Assembly (NCBI GenBank): GCA_029891345.1
Contig: CM057002.1
Coordinates: 22,802,795 to 22,866,794, forward strand
Direction of reading: 5' to 3'
DNA: 64,000 nucleotides
Source of the DNA: Dryococelus australis
Taxonomy: Eukaryota > Arthropoda > Insecta > Phasmatodea > Phasmatidae
Shown here: one piece after another, positions 23,048 through 34,699 of the stretch
Numbering within the stretch: position 1 is the first letter of the stretch
Layout: every line of letters begins with the position of its first letter
Position numbers and translations under genes: made by a program
The notes under the pieces: generated by a model
Told to the model about the DNA's origin: nothing
Database searches by the model: none
The model's input: only the letters and a program-made list of their open reading frames with translations

Positions 23048-23604
23048 AGCATTCTTTTTGCAATACCAGAAGAAAATAAGTATACTTAATTAAAAGAAAA
23101 ATCAGTAGATTTAGAATTATTATGTAAATGTGCCAGTAGTCGGTAGATAAAACATAAAATCAGTCAAACATATCAGTAGACATGGCAACACTGCGGTGTC
23201 CCGGTGTAAGTTGGTACAGCAGCTGTGGGGCTGGTGCAGCCATGGACGCAGGATGTGGAGTTTTCGGCGGGGAATGGATCCACCCGAGCGCAGCGCAAGC
23301 AGGCAGGCAGCAGAGCGGACGGAGTCAGCCGGCCTAAATGTCGTCACAAAAGATCAGCAGAAGATTGTCAGGAAACGGCGGGCCTCAGGGAGAGAACGAG
23401 AGGATCGCTGAGGACTTTTCATGGAGCAGTGGGGTGTGTGCCTGGTAAAAAAAAAAGGGCGGAGGGGAGGAGGCTAATCTTTTGTCGGCTCGGGCGGCTG
23501 GCTGAGGGTTGGCGCGTGAGAAACTTGAAACGTCCAGCCGAGTCGAGCACGCTCCCGGACCTGGTGACGCGACCGTCAAGCTCTGCAACTTGCAGTGAAG
23601 CCTA
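23048..23604. other. GC-rich unannotated block
   Basis: From about 23190 the DNA becomes GC-rich, and overlapping frames are open on both strands (23225-23605 plus, 23385-23588 minus). No domain motif, splice signal or codon-bias contrast supports a gene. Confidence 0.5.
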
Positions 23605-24149
23605 GACTCACCCCTACTTAAGGGTGTTCGATCCCAAAAAAATTAATCATTTGATATGTGTACCAAATCTTGTTCACCTTGTACGCATTGTATGTGATCA
23701 TATTTTCGTCGAAAAAGAAAAATTAATAATTTGATGTCAAATACCAAATTATACAGTTTTGTTGCAGCCATTATAAAATACTAACTACTGTTGATTTATG
23801 CATTCAGTTTAATGAATGTGTAAATTTGCTGCTGTCCATTCGCCAATTAATTTTAATCGGCTGGGATTCAAAATGCTGTTTCCCTCTTATGTACTTCATA
23901 GGCTGTGCACATTTATATTTATGATTGGTAATGCGGATTATGAAACAAATTTTGTGTTATTGTAGATCAATATTATTGTACTATTTTAATTTTCATTTCG
24001 TTAAGCATTGCCTTGTCTCTCTCTAGTCATGCACAAGATATGTACATAATATGAAACCAGTGATAATTTTCAAATGTAATACTACTGGAGCTATCATCTT
24101 TCTGTTTCGCCTCTTGTTAATGTAAGTAATTTTTCTGGTTCTTTATGTT

Positions 24150-24232
24150 TACTTATATCTACACTATGTTATACTTGGTTAAGTGTAAGAGAAGGCATTG
24201 AAGCCGTAACATAAATAAATAAAAATAAATAA
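24150..24232 (+). mobile_element. LINE-like 3' tail
   Basis: Has ATGTTATACTTGGTTAAGTG, then TAAGAGAAGGCATTGAAGCC, GTAACAT and an AAATA simple tail. It closely resembles the tails at 11930-12056 and, inverted, at 34700-34830. The preceding 500 bp of AT-rich DNA may be its 3' UTR, but no coding part is seen. Confidence 0.55.
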
Positions 24233-25254
24233 TTTAGACCGATCAAAAAGATTGCAAAGTAGACGAGTCCTATTTTAAAAAAAAAAAGTTAAATATAAGG
24301 ATATTTTTGCATTTGCATGCTAAGTAATAACGCAAAACTAAAATCCCTTATATTCATTTTCGGTCCTCGTCAGGCGGAAATATATGAAACGGACATAAGA
24401 AAGAAACAGACTACGCAGGGCCTTATAGAAACACGCCTTGTAAGCTCTATAACACAAAATAAAATTGAGTTTCTTGCCCTTTTTAAATTTCCTTAGCGAC
24501 ACAACCTAATTTCAGCCAAACATTTTCATACAGACAGCCGAAAACGAATACAGAATAACAGAGCTACTAAGCGAAGCCACAAAACACTTTTTCACAGAGA
24601 TCATTACACGGAAATGCCGCGAATAAGGCTAACTTTGGTGGCATTTATGTCGCGGAACGTGAATTTTTATCTTTCCCTGCTACCCAAGAGTGGGCAATAC
24701 AAAACTCTCTGCGTTTCAAGACATTTCTCCGTAATAGGCTTTTTAAAGTGTTTTTATGATCACTTCCCGGCTTGCCTCTTTCTCTCATTTCTCCTTCTAA
24801 CTGCCGTAAATATGGCATCCATTCGTTGCGGTTTTTTTTTTTTAAACTAGGCATTTTACACCTTCAACGACTGGCGACATTCCTAATTTTCTGAAGAGTA
24901 ACACTTAAGAATAGATGTTTTAATTAATTGCTATATCCTGCCATTACAGTTTGCAGCAGTTTGGACCAAATGTAACAGCAAAAGGGAGCTGGACGTTTTA
25001 GAATGAACCTCCTATAACAGTTGGAACGAATTACGCAAATTAAGTCACGCGGTAATACGTAGTGCGAAATTACACGGTGCTTTGCAGGAATTTTAGGAAC
25101 ACGTTAGAACTGATGAAAGTGAAATAAGAAGTTAGGTTATTGGAGAACGTCTGCAAAAGTAGAACACCAAGATTTTTATTAAGACAAAACACTTATTTGT
25201 ATACTTGGAAATTATATTCTCAGTTCTTTACACACTCGGTTCATTAAAGTAGAG
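24233..25254. other. Unannotated AT-rich DNA
   Basis: No supported feature. Poly-A and poly-T runs occur at about 24278 and 24832. Confidence 0.6.
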
Positions 25255-25745
25255 TCACGATAGCCCGACGAGCACGATACGACAGAGCTCGGCGGAATTT
25301 ACAATGATATTTTATTCAGTGTTCACAATACCCAGACGAAATCTGACCGACAAGTGTGTGAACTGGCTGTCGGAAACTCCGAAAACGACACTTTATAATT
25401 TTAATATACAATATTTACTTTTTAAAACTCACAATAATGTCAATCATTATTTTGCATTTGAATATATTTGAATTCATATAAAAGAAAAAAAAAGTATTTA
25501 AAACAAACGGGAACGTAATTTTGGCCCCGAGGTTAGTTTACTACAGTAGGAAAATACGCAAGCAATTTTGTTTTATAATGTCGTATTTCCATTTTTTTTT
25601 TTTTGCGCGCTTCGAAGAGCCCGACACGACGTAAAGTAGAAGTAGAACCTACTTTTGTCGGGCTGTCGGAGCTGCAATTTTGTCGGCCTAGCGTCACAGT
25701 GACCATGCTTTTCATCGGCTGCTACCGAAATTACGTCGTGTAGGG
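25255..25745. mobile_element. Family D element, diverged copy
   Basis: Aligns at both ends with the element at 20508. Left: 'ggaatttacaatg', 'gttcacaatacccagacg', 'ccgacaagtgtgtgaactgg'. Right: 'agaacctacttttgtcgg', 'attttgtcggcc', 'gtgaccatgc'. The outermost inverted repeat is eroded, so exact ends are uncertain. Confidence 0.6.
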
Positions 25746-25905
25746 GTTGCTGTCGTTTCCGGTTCGTCGGGGAATTTCGACTCCAGATCACTGTGTATAC
25801 TTTACGGAACTGGAGTTTTTCGCATTGTCTTGTTGTATTATTCGCGTTATTTCCGGGTTGCAAAGTGCTATATGCTATACGGAATAATTAGCGATTTGGA
25901 CGGTA

Positions 25906-25988
25906 GCAAAGGGCACTGTGTACCATCATGGCATCGGGGTAAACATCACTAATGTAAATTCTCATGTGTGTGACACAGTGCCCTTTGC
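25906..25988. repeat. 83-bp foldback with perfect 16-bp arms
   Basis: GCAAAGGGCACTGTGT (25906-25921) and its exact reverse complement (25973-25988) enclose 51 bp. The size and structure fit a very short MITE or a hairpin locus. Confidence 0.75.
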
Positions 25989-26375
25989 CTCCAATGCACA
26001 GAATTCATTTACTATATACAAGGAATGTATTTTTTTCCCCCCCTTTGAACTTGCATGAACACGACCCGCTTACGTTGTTTCTATTTATTACTGCCGAAGG
26101 GTAGTTCAGGAGAGAGAGTCGGAACTATGGTCGTAGTTAAAATATGGACACTTAACCGTACGCGCTTGAAATCTAACTCGTTACTGAATAAAATTGCCAA
26201 TATAGAAATTCCATTACAGAATTTTTTTTTTCCAAGGTAACGGTTAAACTAAACATTAATTTTACTAGCAGCCTAACTATAACTTATCCCCGTGGCCCTG
26301 CAACGTAAACATAGAAATTAAGTGTTTTTTTTTTTACTTGAAACATTTTCTAATCATACTTACGCTCTAGATGCC

Positions 26376-26531
26376 CACTGATTCGCAGTGAAAATGGCTC
26401 CACTTAGTATCGGGGTGAAGGGGGGAGGGGGAGGGAACTGCATCGTTCCAGTGGAAAAATTACGCTCATTGAATCAGTGATGTGAAAATTTTCCCTTTTC
26501 TGAGTGGAGCCATTTTCACTGCGAATCAGTG
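26376..26531. repeat. 156-bp foldback with perfect 29-bp arms
   Basis: Arms at 26376-26404 and 26503-26531 are exact reverse complements (29 of 29). The left arm starts CACTGATTCGCAGTG and ends GGCTCCACT. They enclose 98 bp that include a purine-rich GGGGGGAGGGGGAGGG tract. Perfect arms imply recent origin or conversion. Confidence 0.85.
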
Positions 26532-27659
26532 GTTTACTGTTGATTCGAATTTAGAAAGTAGTTTTCACAACGGACAAGAAAATGTCTCGGGGTCTATTTG
26601 AGGACACGACGGACCTCGGGACGTTTGTACACTCACGTCACCTAAACTGGACCAGAGTTTATAAGGAACTCCCTGAACGAAAGCAGCTACAACGAACTAA
26701 GAACGGAACTTCGCGCAATTGGCAACTGGCAGTGGAAAATCATAGCTGATACTCGATTGCGTATATTGTTGTTCAATTTCGACTACAGGTCATAAACCGT
26801 GAAGGCTTTCAACAAAATAACACTAGTAAAACGTAGCAAGGTACTCCCATTTCTAGTTGCAGGAAATAATTTGACATTCGTGCCAGTTTCAGTTTGACAA
26901 CTCCCGCCGGAACAAAACTTCAGTGTCCATCCCGTGAGTGCACCCGCGAATTCATTTCTGTTCAGGGCGATATATGCGCCCTGTTTAGCAGGCGTTTGTA
27001 ACAAAACCTTTACGTTTTTTTGTTTGTAGTGTCGCTGCCCGACCATCGATACTAAAGTTTAAATCAGTTTGTGTTAATTATCAAGTTTACGCAATCGCCG
27101 GTCATCTAGCCATGTTTGTTAACGACGAACTTCGTTTAAGACTACACTGTGACGTAACACGTTTACAAGAGGGGGGAAGGGAGGGAGGGATAAATGTATA
27201 TTAATTGGACGCTAGTATTTTATTCGCACTTCGCGATTATTTTGGGCGCGCGTGCGGCACGAAACGACATTAAACTGCAACACGAAAAAAGAAGACCAGC
27301 ATCACTCATTTATTGTACAAAGCTATTCAAATATAATTACTGGAAGGCTAATCCAGTTGCCGAGCGCTTGTAAGGTTAATGGGGAAAGAGATACGACAAA
27401 ATGTAATTATTTCAGGCATATACGAGCACACAAAGGGTATATACAGCACGTGCTGTGCGACAGTGGGAAATTTATAGAGAACTGAAGTTATTTAACGTAA
27501 CGGTTATAAAGAAAAACTGGTACAATTTGGTGACACGTTACACGAGTAACATGTTTCATTGTTAATACCGTTATCTTTGGAACGTCTTGGATTGCCTCAA
27601 CGCCCGAATACTGCGCATGCTTCAAAGTTATTATCTGGAACGCCTGGCTTTGGTTACTT
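26532..27659. other. Unannotated DNA
   Basis: About 1.1 kb with no recognised element or gene. A G-rich GGGGGGAAGGGAGGGAGGG tract lies near 27171-27189. Confidence 0.55.
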
Positions 27660-28570
27660 TTGTTCCTGACCTATTAAATCAAACCTTTGAAAAATGGCAT
27701 CATATATAACGGTTTTTTGGTTCCTTTCCTAAATATGCCACATAACATAAGTGTTTCACTTCTGTTAACATAAAAGTATCTTATTTTTTGTTATATTGAC
27801 CTTTTACTTATATTTTATTTATAAATCATGTTTTATTTATAATCAATACGAATAAAAATAGTAATACAACAGTGATGTTGGTAATGCAAAGTACGAAATA
27901 GTAAGACAGCAGTGGTGTTGGTAATGGCAAGTACGAAATAGTAAGACAGCAGTGGTGTTGGTAATGGCAAGTACGAAATAGTAAGACAGCAGTGGTGTTG
28001 GTAGTACGAAATAGTAAGACAGCAGTGGTGTTGGTAATGGCAAGTACGAAATCGTAAGACAGCAGTGGTGTTGGTAATGGCAAGTACGAAATAGTAAGAC
28101 AACAGTGGTGTTGGTAATGGCAAGTACGAAATAGTAAGACAACAGTGGTGTTGGTAATGGCAAGTACGAAATAGTAAGACAGCAGTGGTGTTGGTAATGG
28201 CAAGTACGAAATAGTAAGACAGCAGTGGTGTTGGTAATAGCAAGTACGAAATAGTAAGACAACAGTGGTGTTGGTAATAGCAAGTACGAAATAGTAAGAC
28301 AGCAGTGGTGTTGGTAATGGCAAGTACGAAATAGTAAGACAGCAGTGGTGTTGGTAGTACGAAATAGTAAGACAGCAGTGGTGTTGGTAGTACGAAATAG
28401 TAAGACAGCAGTGGTGTTGGTAATGGCAAGTACGAAATAGTTCTTATCCAAAATATTATGAACGCGAGTGAGTATGAACTCGGTGCGTTGTCTCTTTGGT
28501 GTAATTTTTTCTAGATTTAGTTTAACATTGTTTGCATGTGGCGGAGTAACAGCCTAAAAGTAGATCCATG
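27660..28570 (-). mobile_element. Type C MITE, reverse, carrying a minisatellite
   Basis: Left part: 'attaaatcaaacctttgaaa', 'ggttcctttcctaaatatgc', 'cacttctgttaacataaaag'. Right part: 'acgaaatagttcttatcc', 'tctttggtgtaattttttct' and 'gtggcggagtaacagcc'. These are the two halves of a reverse type C copy, separated by the 40-bp tandem array at 27858-28440. The final terminal sequence at the right is lost. Confidence 0.75.
27858..28440. repeat. 40-bp minisatellite, about 15 units
   Basis: Unit of 40 bp (GTAAGACAGCAGTGGTGTTG followed by GTAATGGCAAGTACGAAATA). About twelve 40-bp units and three 33-bp units (lacking 7 bp around TAATGGCA) account for the length. Part of the unit, taatggcaagtacgaaatag, matches the type C MITE sequence at this position (compare the copies at 5706 and 60978). 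Long open frames on the minus strand exist in all three frames only because 40 is not a multiple of 3. Confidence 0.93.
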
Positions 28571-28730
28571 AGTGGACTATAGCTACTGGCTGCGCAGAAC
28601 CTGACTCCGTGTGCCAATAATGAACTGCGTTTCTGCCAACACGACTATCATAAACTACGGGGAGAGGATTTCAGGTTAGAACTCTGTTTAGTAAACAAGT
28701 ACTTTGAGATGTATGTAGACTTCCTTTTAA

Positions 28731-29148
28731 AGACTGTTCACGATAAAGTGAGTACTTTAGAAATTAACCTTAGAAAAAAGTCACTGCCCCTCCATGCATT
28801 AATTTTAATTGGAGCACTGAGTGACAATCGCCCAGTTAAGCAGGTAACGCTGGATGGAAAGTAGTTCCCTATCATAACGTCTAATAAAAAGTGTTATGTA
28901 ACCATTTGTGATAACTGAAAATTAATTATTTTCCTTTCTGTTTTTTTTAATGCATCGAAGTGTAAAATTGAACAGATTTCAAGTAATAACTTTATTAATA
29001 ATTCCGTTGTTTCATTTTACCGACGCGTGAATAAAGTGATGAGGCCCATAGCAATATTAATTTTACGTAAGGCGATAGAATACACAACGTGCATTCAACT
29101 AGGTCTTAATCAGGGCTTTCAAAAGTGCCCACTTTAGCGTGAACGGCC
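28731..29148 (-). mobile_element. Type A MITE, complete, reverse
   Basis: Begins AGACTGTTCACGATAAAGTG and ends TGCCCACTTTAGCGTGAACG, then GCC. Contains 'ggtaacgctggatggaaag', 'aaccatttgtgataactg' and 'tgaggcccatagcaatatta'. Confidence 0.85.
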
Positions 29149-29292
29149 TATACCAATTTGTAAAGCAGCAACTTCCAAATTCGTAAAAGTATTTTACTCA
29201 TATAAAAGTGCGTGCCTTTCAATAATTAAGATATAAACATACATGTCTGTGATTCGCAGGCAGGCACATAGGACGCGCAGCAGTTGAAACCA

Positions 29293-29344
29293 CCCAATCA
29301 AGATACTGGATCGGTTCACCCAATCAAGATACTGGATCGGTTGA
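29293..29344. repeat. Tandem duplication, 2 x 26 bp
   Basis: CCAATCAAGATACTGGATCG followed by GTTCAC is repeated immediately with no change across the duplicated part. Confidence 0.85.
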
Positions 29345-29423
29345 AGTTGTAAAACGTAGGAATAATTATTAAAATTAATTACCACTTAAAATGTTAGCAT
29401 AATGATCATGAAAACATGGGGTT

Positions 29424-29988
29424 TGGCTGTGTTGGGGACACGGCTGTTTGTTTTGCGTGAATACGTTTACATTGACTCGCTCGGACGCCTTGATGTTTAT
29501 TATACGTTCCCGGCGCAGCTTCACTCGATCATATGGGGTTTTATGGGTGTCGCTTGATTGCTTTTGAGATGCTCTTTCCAACCGTACACGATTTCCGTAT
29601 TTCGACTTGGCTTTTGCACGAGTATAGACAAACATTGAGTCAAGTTTTCATAATTTTTTACATTAAACTGAAACAATTTCACCATAACCACGCCACACAA
29701 ATGTTTTTTATACACGCAAATCGATTGATCTTGGCGAGAACTGTCGATCGAAACTTAAACGTGCGTCGTAGCTTCTCCTTGTCAACGTGCGGCGATTCGC
29801 ACTCCTCACTCAACGTATCATACTTCTTTGATCCTTTGGCAATCGAGTGGTGTAATTGAATTTGGAATGTTGGCGAAAGATTCGTAGCTGCAATGCCAAA
29901 CTGTATCCCCGATTTTGTTATAATCGAATTTTCTGGATTGCTTCCCACTATGGTTGAAAATTTTAAGACGTATTCGCGTAAAAAATAT
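29424..29988. repeat. Dispersed repeat E, copy 2
   Basis: Homologous over its length to 12695-13372. Minus-strand frames are more intact here. One of about 111 codons reads GSNPENSIITKSG near its start, against GGNLDNPMITKSG in copy 1. A second frame reads ASQKQSSDTHKTPYDRVK, against ASQKQSSDSHKTPHDRVK in copy 1. No known family is recognised, and a start, full-length protein or terminal repeats are not evident. Confidence 0.7.
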
Positions 29989-30167
29989 GATATTGGAATA
30001 TTTAAGTGTAGCAAATTTGAAATATATTAATGGAATGAACCGTAAAATTTATTTCGTCGACCAGTCGTGTGAGCGGATCCCCGAGCAATTGACGACGAGC
30101 GAAAATACCATCGCGGCCAAGACGGTCATCGAAGGATAGGTTCTAACCCACCCAGAAACTCGTTATA

Positions 30168-30401
30168 GGACGTTCACGCTAAAGTGAGAACTTTTTAAGG
30201 CCCTTCTAAATTTTCATTTTAAGCCAGTTTTAATATTTAAGCCATATTTTAATATCAGCATTGTCACGTGACTAATAAATGCGGTGTATAATTTCACCAC
30301 TCTCAAAAGTTAATGTCCGAGGCTGCAAATAAAACATATTTGTTAGTGGTTAGTGACAGTTGGGAGGGCCTTAAAAAGTGCTCAATTTATCGCGAACAGC
30401 A
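30168..30401 (+). mobile_element. Type B MITE, complete
   Basis: Starts GGACGTTCACGCTAAAGTGA after TATA and ends GTGCTCAATTTATCGCGAAC, then AGC and ATATA. The interior matches B ('aaggcccttctaaattttca', 'ttgtcacgtgactaataa', 'tgtccgaggctgcaaat'). Confidence 0.85.
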
Positions 30402-31011
30402 TATACCTTCGCGCTCATTTCGCTCGGCAGGCCGCGCGAACAGAGAAGCTCCCGACACCACGGCTCCACTACCAGACGTTCTGAGAACGCCGGAAACGGA
30501 GGCAGGAAGGACCTACTGCGGGCTGTTGTAATTACAGAGTACAACCGCCCTTAGAGCGGCGAACGGTTCGCGTAGACGCCATCGAGGGGTTGTTATCAAG
30601 ATATGCAAATACTCCTGGTGCGCCAGCACCTAGGGCGTTTCCCGCAACGCTAGCCAGGAGGCAGCACGTTTCGCCTGCTCGTGCGTGGGACGTTCCCCTG
30701 TGTGCCGGAGCTGCAATAAAGGTAACGAGGAGCTTGCTAGAAGCTCGCAAGCCCACCGGGGTAATGGCCGGCGAGAAGTATTCGCTACATCCCTCTTCCG
30801 ACACCAAGATGCTTCAGCTCTATCGTGACTTGTATAAGACACCCGCACGGGAACCATCTTCCGTTGTTATTACGTTGCTGGGTTTATTAACGCCCTTAAC
30901 GCCCTTACTAACGGCCCGACCTTAATGCCGTAAAAATTATCGGAGAAGGTTGGCTGCATACTAAAGTTACCTCATCTGACACCTAAACAAAAGCGCAAAC
31001 TAAAAACAATA
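30402..31011. other. GC-rich unannotated block
   Basis: Overlapping open frames on both strands (30532-30807 minus, 30590-30925 plus) in a GC-rich patch. No motif is recognisable. Confidence 0.5.
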
Positions 31012-31430
31012 GGCTGTTCACGGTAAAATGAGCCTTTTTGAAAGACCTGATTAAGATCTACTTGCTTGAACGTTGTGTATTCCTCCGCCTTATGTAAAAT
31101 TAATATTGCTATGGGCCTCACCACTTTATTCATGCGTCGGTAAAATGAAACCGCGAAAGTATTAATAAAGTAAATACTTTCAAATCTGCTCAAGTTTTCA
31201 CTTTGGTGTATTAAAAAAAAATAGAAAGGGAAAGAATTAATTTCAAGTTATCACAAATGGTTACCTAACATTTCATATTCGACGTTAAGTTGTGGAACTA
31301 TTTTACATGTATCATTACAAACTTCACTGGGCGCATGTTACTCAGTGCGCCCGTTAAAATATACGCAGGCAGGGGTAGTGACATTTTTCTAATGTTGATT
31401 TCGAAAGTGCTCACGTTATCGCGAACAGCC
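31012..31430 (+). mobile_element. Type A MITE, complete
   Basis: Begins GGCTGTTCACGGTAAAATGA and ends GCTCACGTTATCGCGAACAG, then CC. The interior is close to consensus ('atgggcctcaccactttatt', 'gttatcacaaatggttacct', 'gtgcgcccgttaaaatatac'). Confidence 0.88.
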
Positions 31431-33162
31431 TTTAGCGTCATTCAAGGCGCCGATTCATCACATTTTTTTTCTTCGTCATAACTAATAATTCAGAGGACGT
31501 ATCTACATTGTTATCACGAACAGGGCAAAAACGATATCTTTCCGAAAATGTTTACATTGTTAATGCGTTCTCCACGTCGATTATTTTTCAGACTTGTAAT
31601 TGCCAACAAGTACGTGCTTGTTTGAATACGGTCAACTAACTTCGCAGGAAGTAAACAGTATTGGCAGTCAAGCAATGCTGACTTCAGTAAATGTACTAAC
31701 TGGTGTTTTGTGCCAGGCAGATCATTAAAACTACTATGATTATAGCTAAAACTACGCGCTGTAAAACCCTTAATCGTAGAACTTAGCTTTGGAATAGAGC
31801 TGAACTAGTTAGCAGCTACGGCGGGTTATTTCTTGGGTAGTCCTGTACATAATAATATCACAGCTGTAATGCAACTAGAAAAAAAAGTAATCTTGTTAGG
31901 CAGCAGTCAGGACTGATGTCAAATTTATGAGTGATAAATTCATAACCCTAAACAACTGAAATTCAAATACTTCTGTAGAGCGAGTTCATCTAACGACTTC
32001 TGTGTTTCTTGTTACTAAATAATAAAACTTTAATTGGTGCAGCAACAGTCCTGGGAACTAATGCATTCCCTAATTTTAGACAACTTACCGTGGCTATTCA
32101 GGTATGTTTGTAAATCAAGTTAGCAGCAAGTAGTGCAATTTCTGAACATCTTATTCAATGAGAAATTTTTACATGAGCAGCAACTAAATTAATGCATTTC
32201 TGTAATACGTACATGAGGTCACGAACGGCGTTAATGATCGTGTGTTTTTTTTTTTCTAAAAAAAAAATATTTGCGTGTCTGTTAATCCTCGGATGATCAA
32301 GTTCAAAGGTCCACAGCACATGGCGGAAGGATACCAAGGGCCCGTCTAAAATCACAATTGCGTTAGTATATCGCGTTGTAGCATGGGGTTCAATAACTGT
32401 AATTGAATGTAACGTTTACAATACTCGTTCAGTACTAGCGCACATCTTTACACTGCAAGTAACACGGCGTAGCTTTATCGATGGTCATCTTTCACTTTCT
32501 TACTTTTTTTTACGTCAGCCAATCAGAATGCAAGGCGTCAGAGTCTGTGTACAAAGAACTGTCGAAATTAATGTCAACATTCTATATATATTGTCCGCTC
32601 CACCTATCCCGCTGTTATAAATCGCTAATAACAAAATATTTCATATTGTTACATATAATCGGTCGGCGCCGCGCGGGCATGAAAGAGGACAGATGATAAC
32701 AGCGCGGCAAGACGATGGAATGATTTGAATGGCGGCGCGTTCGATTAGGCCGCATCAGTTACCTCAAAGCGTGCGGACATTTCAATCTATTTTTCACGCA
32801 TGCTGCTTACCCTTGCAGCACCGGCGATATCTGAAGAATGGTCTGGATAACTGACCTCATAATCTCAGCGCAACTCGGGATGTGTGGAACCTTCGAGATG
32901 GTCAGGACTAGACCATAAAAATTGCGACAGACCTCCGAGCTGGCAGGTGAGTTGGAGTTGGAGCTGGTGAATGGATTAAGTGATCCGAGTTGCGAGCGAT
33001 AGAAGAGCGAGCTGTGTGCCCAGCAGTGAAGGGAGATTGGCGACTGCGAGTGTCAATGTTTTGAAGGACGAAGCTGGCAGGCTGGACTATTGCGACTAAA
33101 TGCGTGAGTGAAGGACATTACAACTGAAGGAAACAGATATACCGAACCAATGCTAATAATTA
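31431..33162. other. Unannotated DNA
   Basis: About 1.7 kb, AT-rich to 32640. A short GC-rich segment (GGTCGGCGCCGCGCGGGC) and mixed sequence follow. No gene or repeat was recognised. Confidence 0.55.
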
Positions 33163-33454
33163 AGAGACATGCAAAATACACGTTATTATTTGAGGATACG
33201 TTCAACTTTTAACACTTTTACCTTTCCAATACGTTTGTCATTGGAACATACTTTATTTGACACACCCTGAGTAACTCTGCGCCAATAAATGAACACTTCA
33301 CAATTGTGTTAACCAATCACGAGCAGTTCAGTCAGAAAGGGAGAAACTTCATAACTATGCAGCAGCTAATGGAGAAACGACGCCAACTCCAGTATATACA
33401 GTACTGTTAAGTTTAGCCCGATGACAAATAATAACGCGAATTTTGCAGGTCCGT
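33163..33454. mobile_element. Family F MITE, copy 1
   Basis: Imperfect terminal inverted repeats: AGAGACATGCAAAATACACG then TTATTATTTG at the left, and CAAATAATAACGCGAATTTT then GCAGGTCCGT at the right. The 292-bp interior has ATTGG/CCAAT motifs. CTAATAAT precedes the left end and CTAATAAC follows the right end, a possible 8-bp target duplication of hAT type (inference). A homolog is at 50354-50642. Confidence 0.6.
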
Positions 33455-34699
33455 ACTAATAACTAATAATGAGTATGACTTCATTGCAACAGACTATTAA
33501 AGACGTCAATTAAAATTGGAATAGGCATTCAATATTGCGCTCAATGTTAAATAGAAAGAGTAAAAGTGGAGACAGCTAATTAATGTTGATAATAGCAGAG
33601 TGAATAAATTAGAAATCAATTTTTTTTTGTTAAGACCTCCTCCCTCACGAACTCAGATACGCACCTCAGGCGTCCACGCAAGTAACAATATGTTCCTGTT
33701 GCGATGATCACATATATCTACGATATCACACACGCACATAAAAAACGGTGATGAAATACGAAATGGACTAGGCCTACTACACAATCGCAGCGGTCGAGAC
33801 AAAGTCCATTTTTTATTTTTGAAACGACGAAAATTACAAAAACCAAATACTTAGAGAAACGTTTGGATCGGCACAGTAGATATGCTCCAGTAAGGTCATA
33901 ACGTGGACGTACTCATCATTTTCCGTCACGTCAACTGCAGATTTTTTTATTATTATATGTTACTGTACGTCATTTGTGACTGGGGACGAGCACTGGCTCA
34001 GTACGCTCCACCGACGGCTGTGCATTCAGCAAGGAACAAGGGTGTTCACGTGAGTTTTTGTGCGCGACACACGCTGAAACCACACGCCTACAAATCCGAC
34101 AAACCTCATGCCGAGGCGTGGGCATATGCGCAAAAAAGAAAAAAAAACAGTTCTCTTCTTTGAATCACGCCGACGCCTCTAGCGTCCCTGCGCGAGCAAG
34201 CCGATGACTTTGTTACGTTTGCCGCGTGACGTGAGTGAAAGAAGGTTGAAATGTGGAAAAAGCAGCGGCGGACGACGTGAAACCAGACCCCTGTGATGCG
34301 AGCGCTCATTCCCACGCACTGGCAGCCGCTGTAGGCTGCGACGTCAGGCCCAGCTTTCTGATTTTCATCTCACACGGTGAACGTTGCTAAATGACGTCCG
34401 TTCAGGTTGGCCGCCCTGTGATCTTTCACATGTGTACATGATGGCCCGTCAGTTTTTCTTTTCTTGCCAAAATTGGCGTCCCCAGAGAGAGCTTTGCAGA
34501 TCGCGGCGCGGCACGGGGGATGCTGCGCTATGCTGATGTAACGGTGGCCAGAGAGCGGACGAACGATACCTGCGTGGCCGGCTGGTCCAGCCAGCAGCGG
34601 CCCCGTCAGACGAACGTTAGGCAGCGGCGAAAATCGTTAAGGATGGCAGGACCAAGGAGATGTCGGCGAAAAAAAAGCGTTTTGCTCAGTTCTCACATT
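33455..34699. other. Unannotated; GC-rich from about 34160
   Basis: Includes the string CTCCCTCACGAACTCAGATA (33639-33658), which recurs with few changes at 58924-58945. Otherwise no supported feature. Confidence 0.5.

Noticed and set aside
27826-28451. Three overlapping ~165-202 codon minus-strand open frames
   Set aside because: They are the 40-bp minisatellite read in three frames. The same peptide recurs in all frames, which is a property of the repeat and not of a gene.
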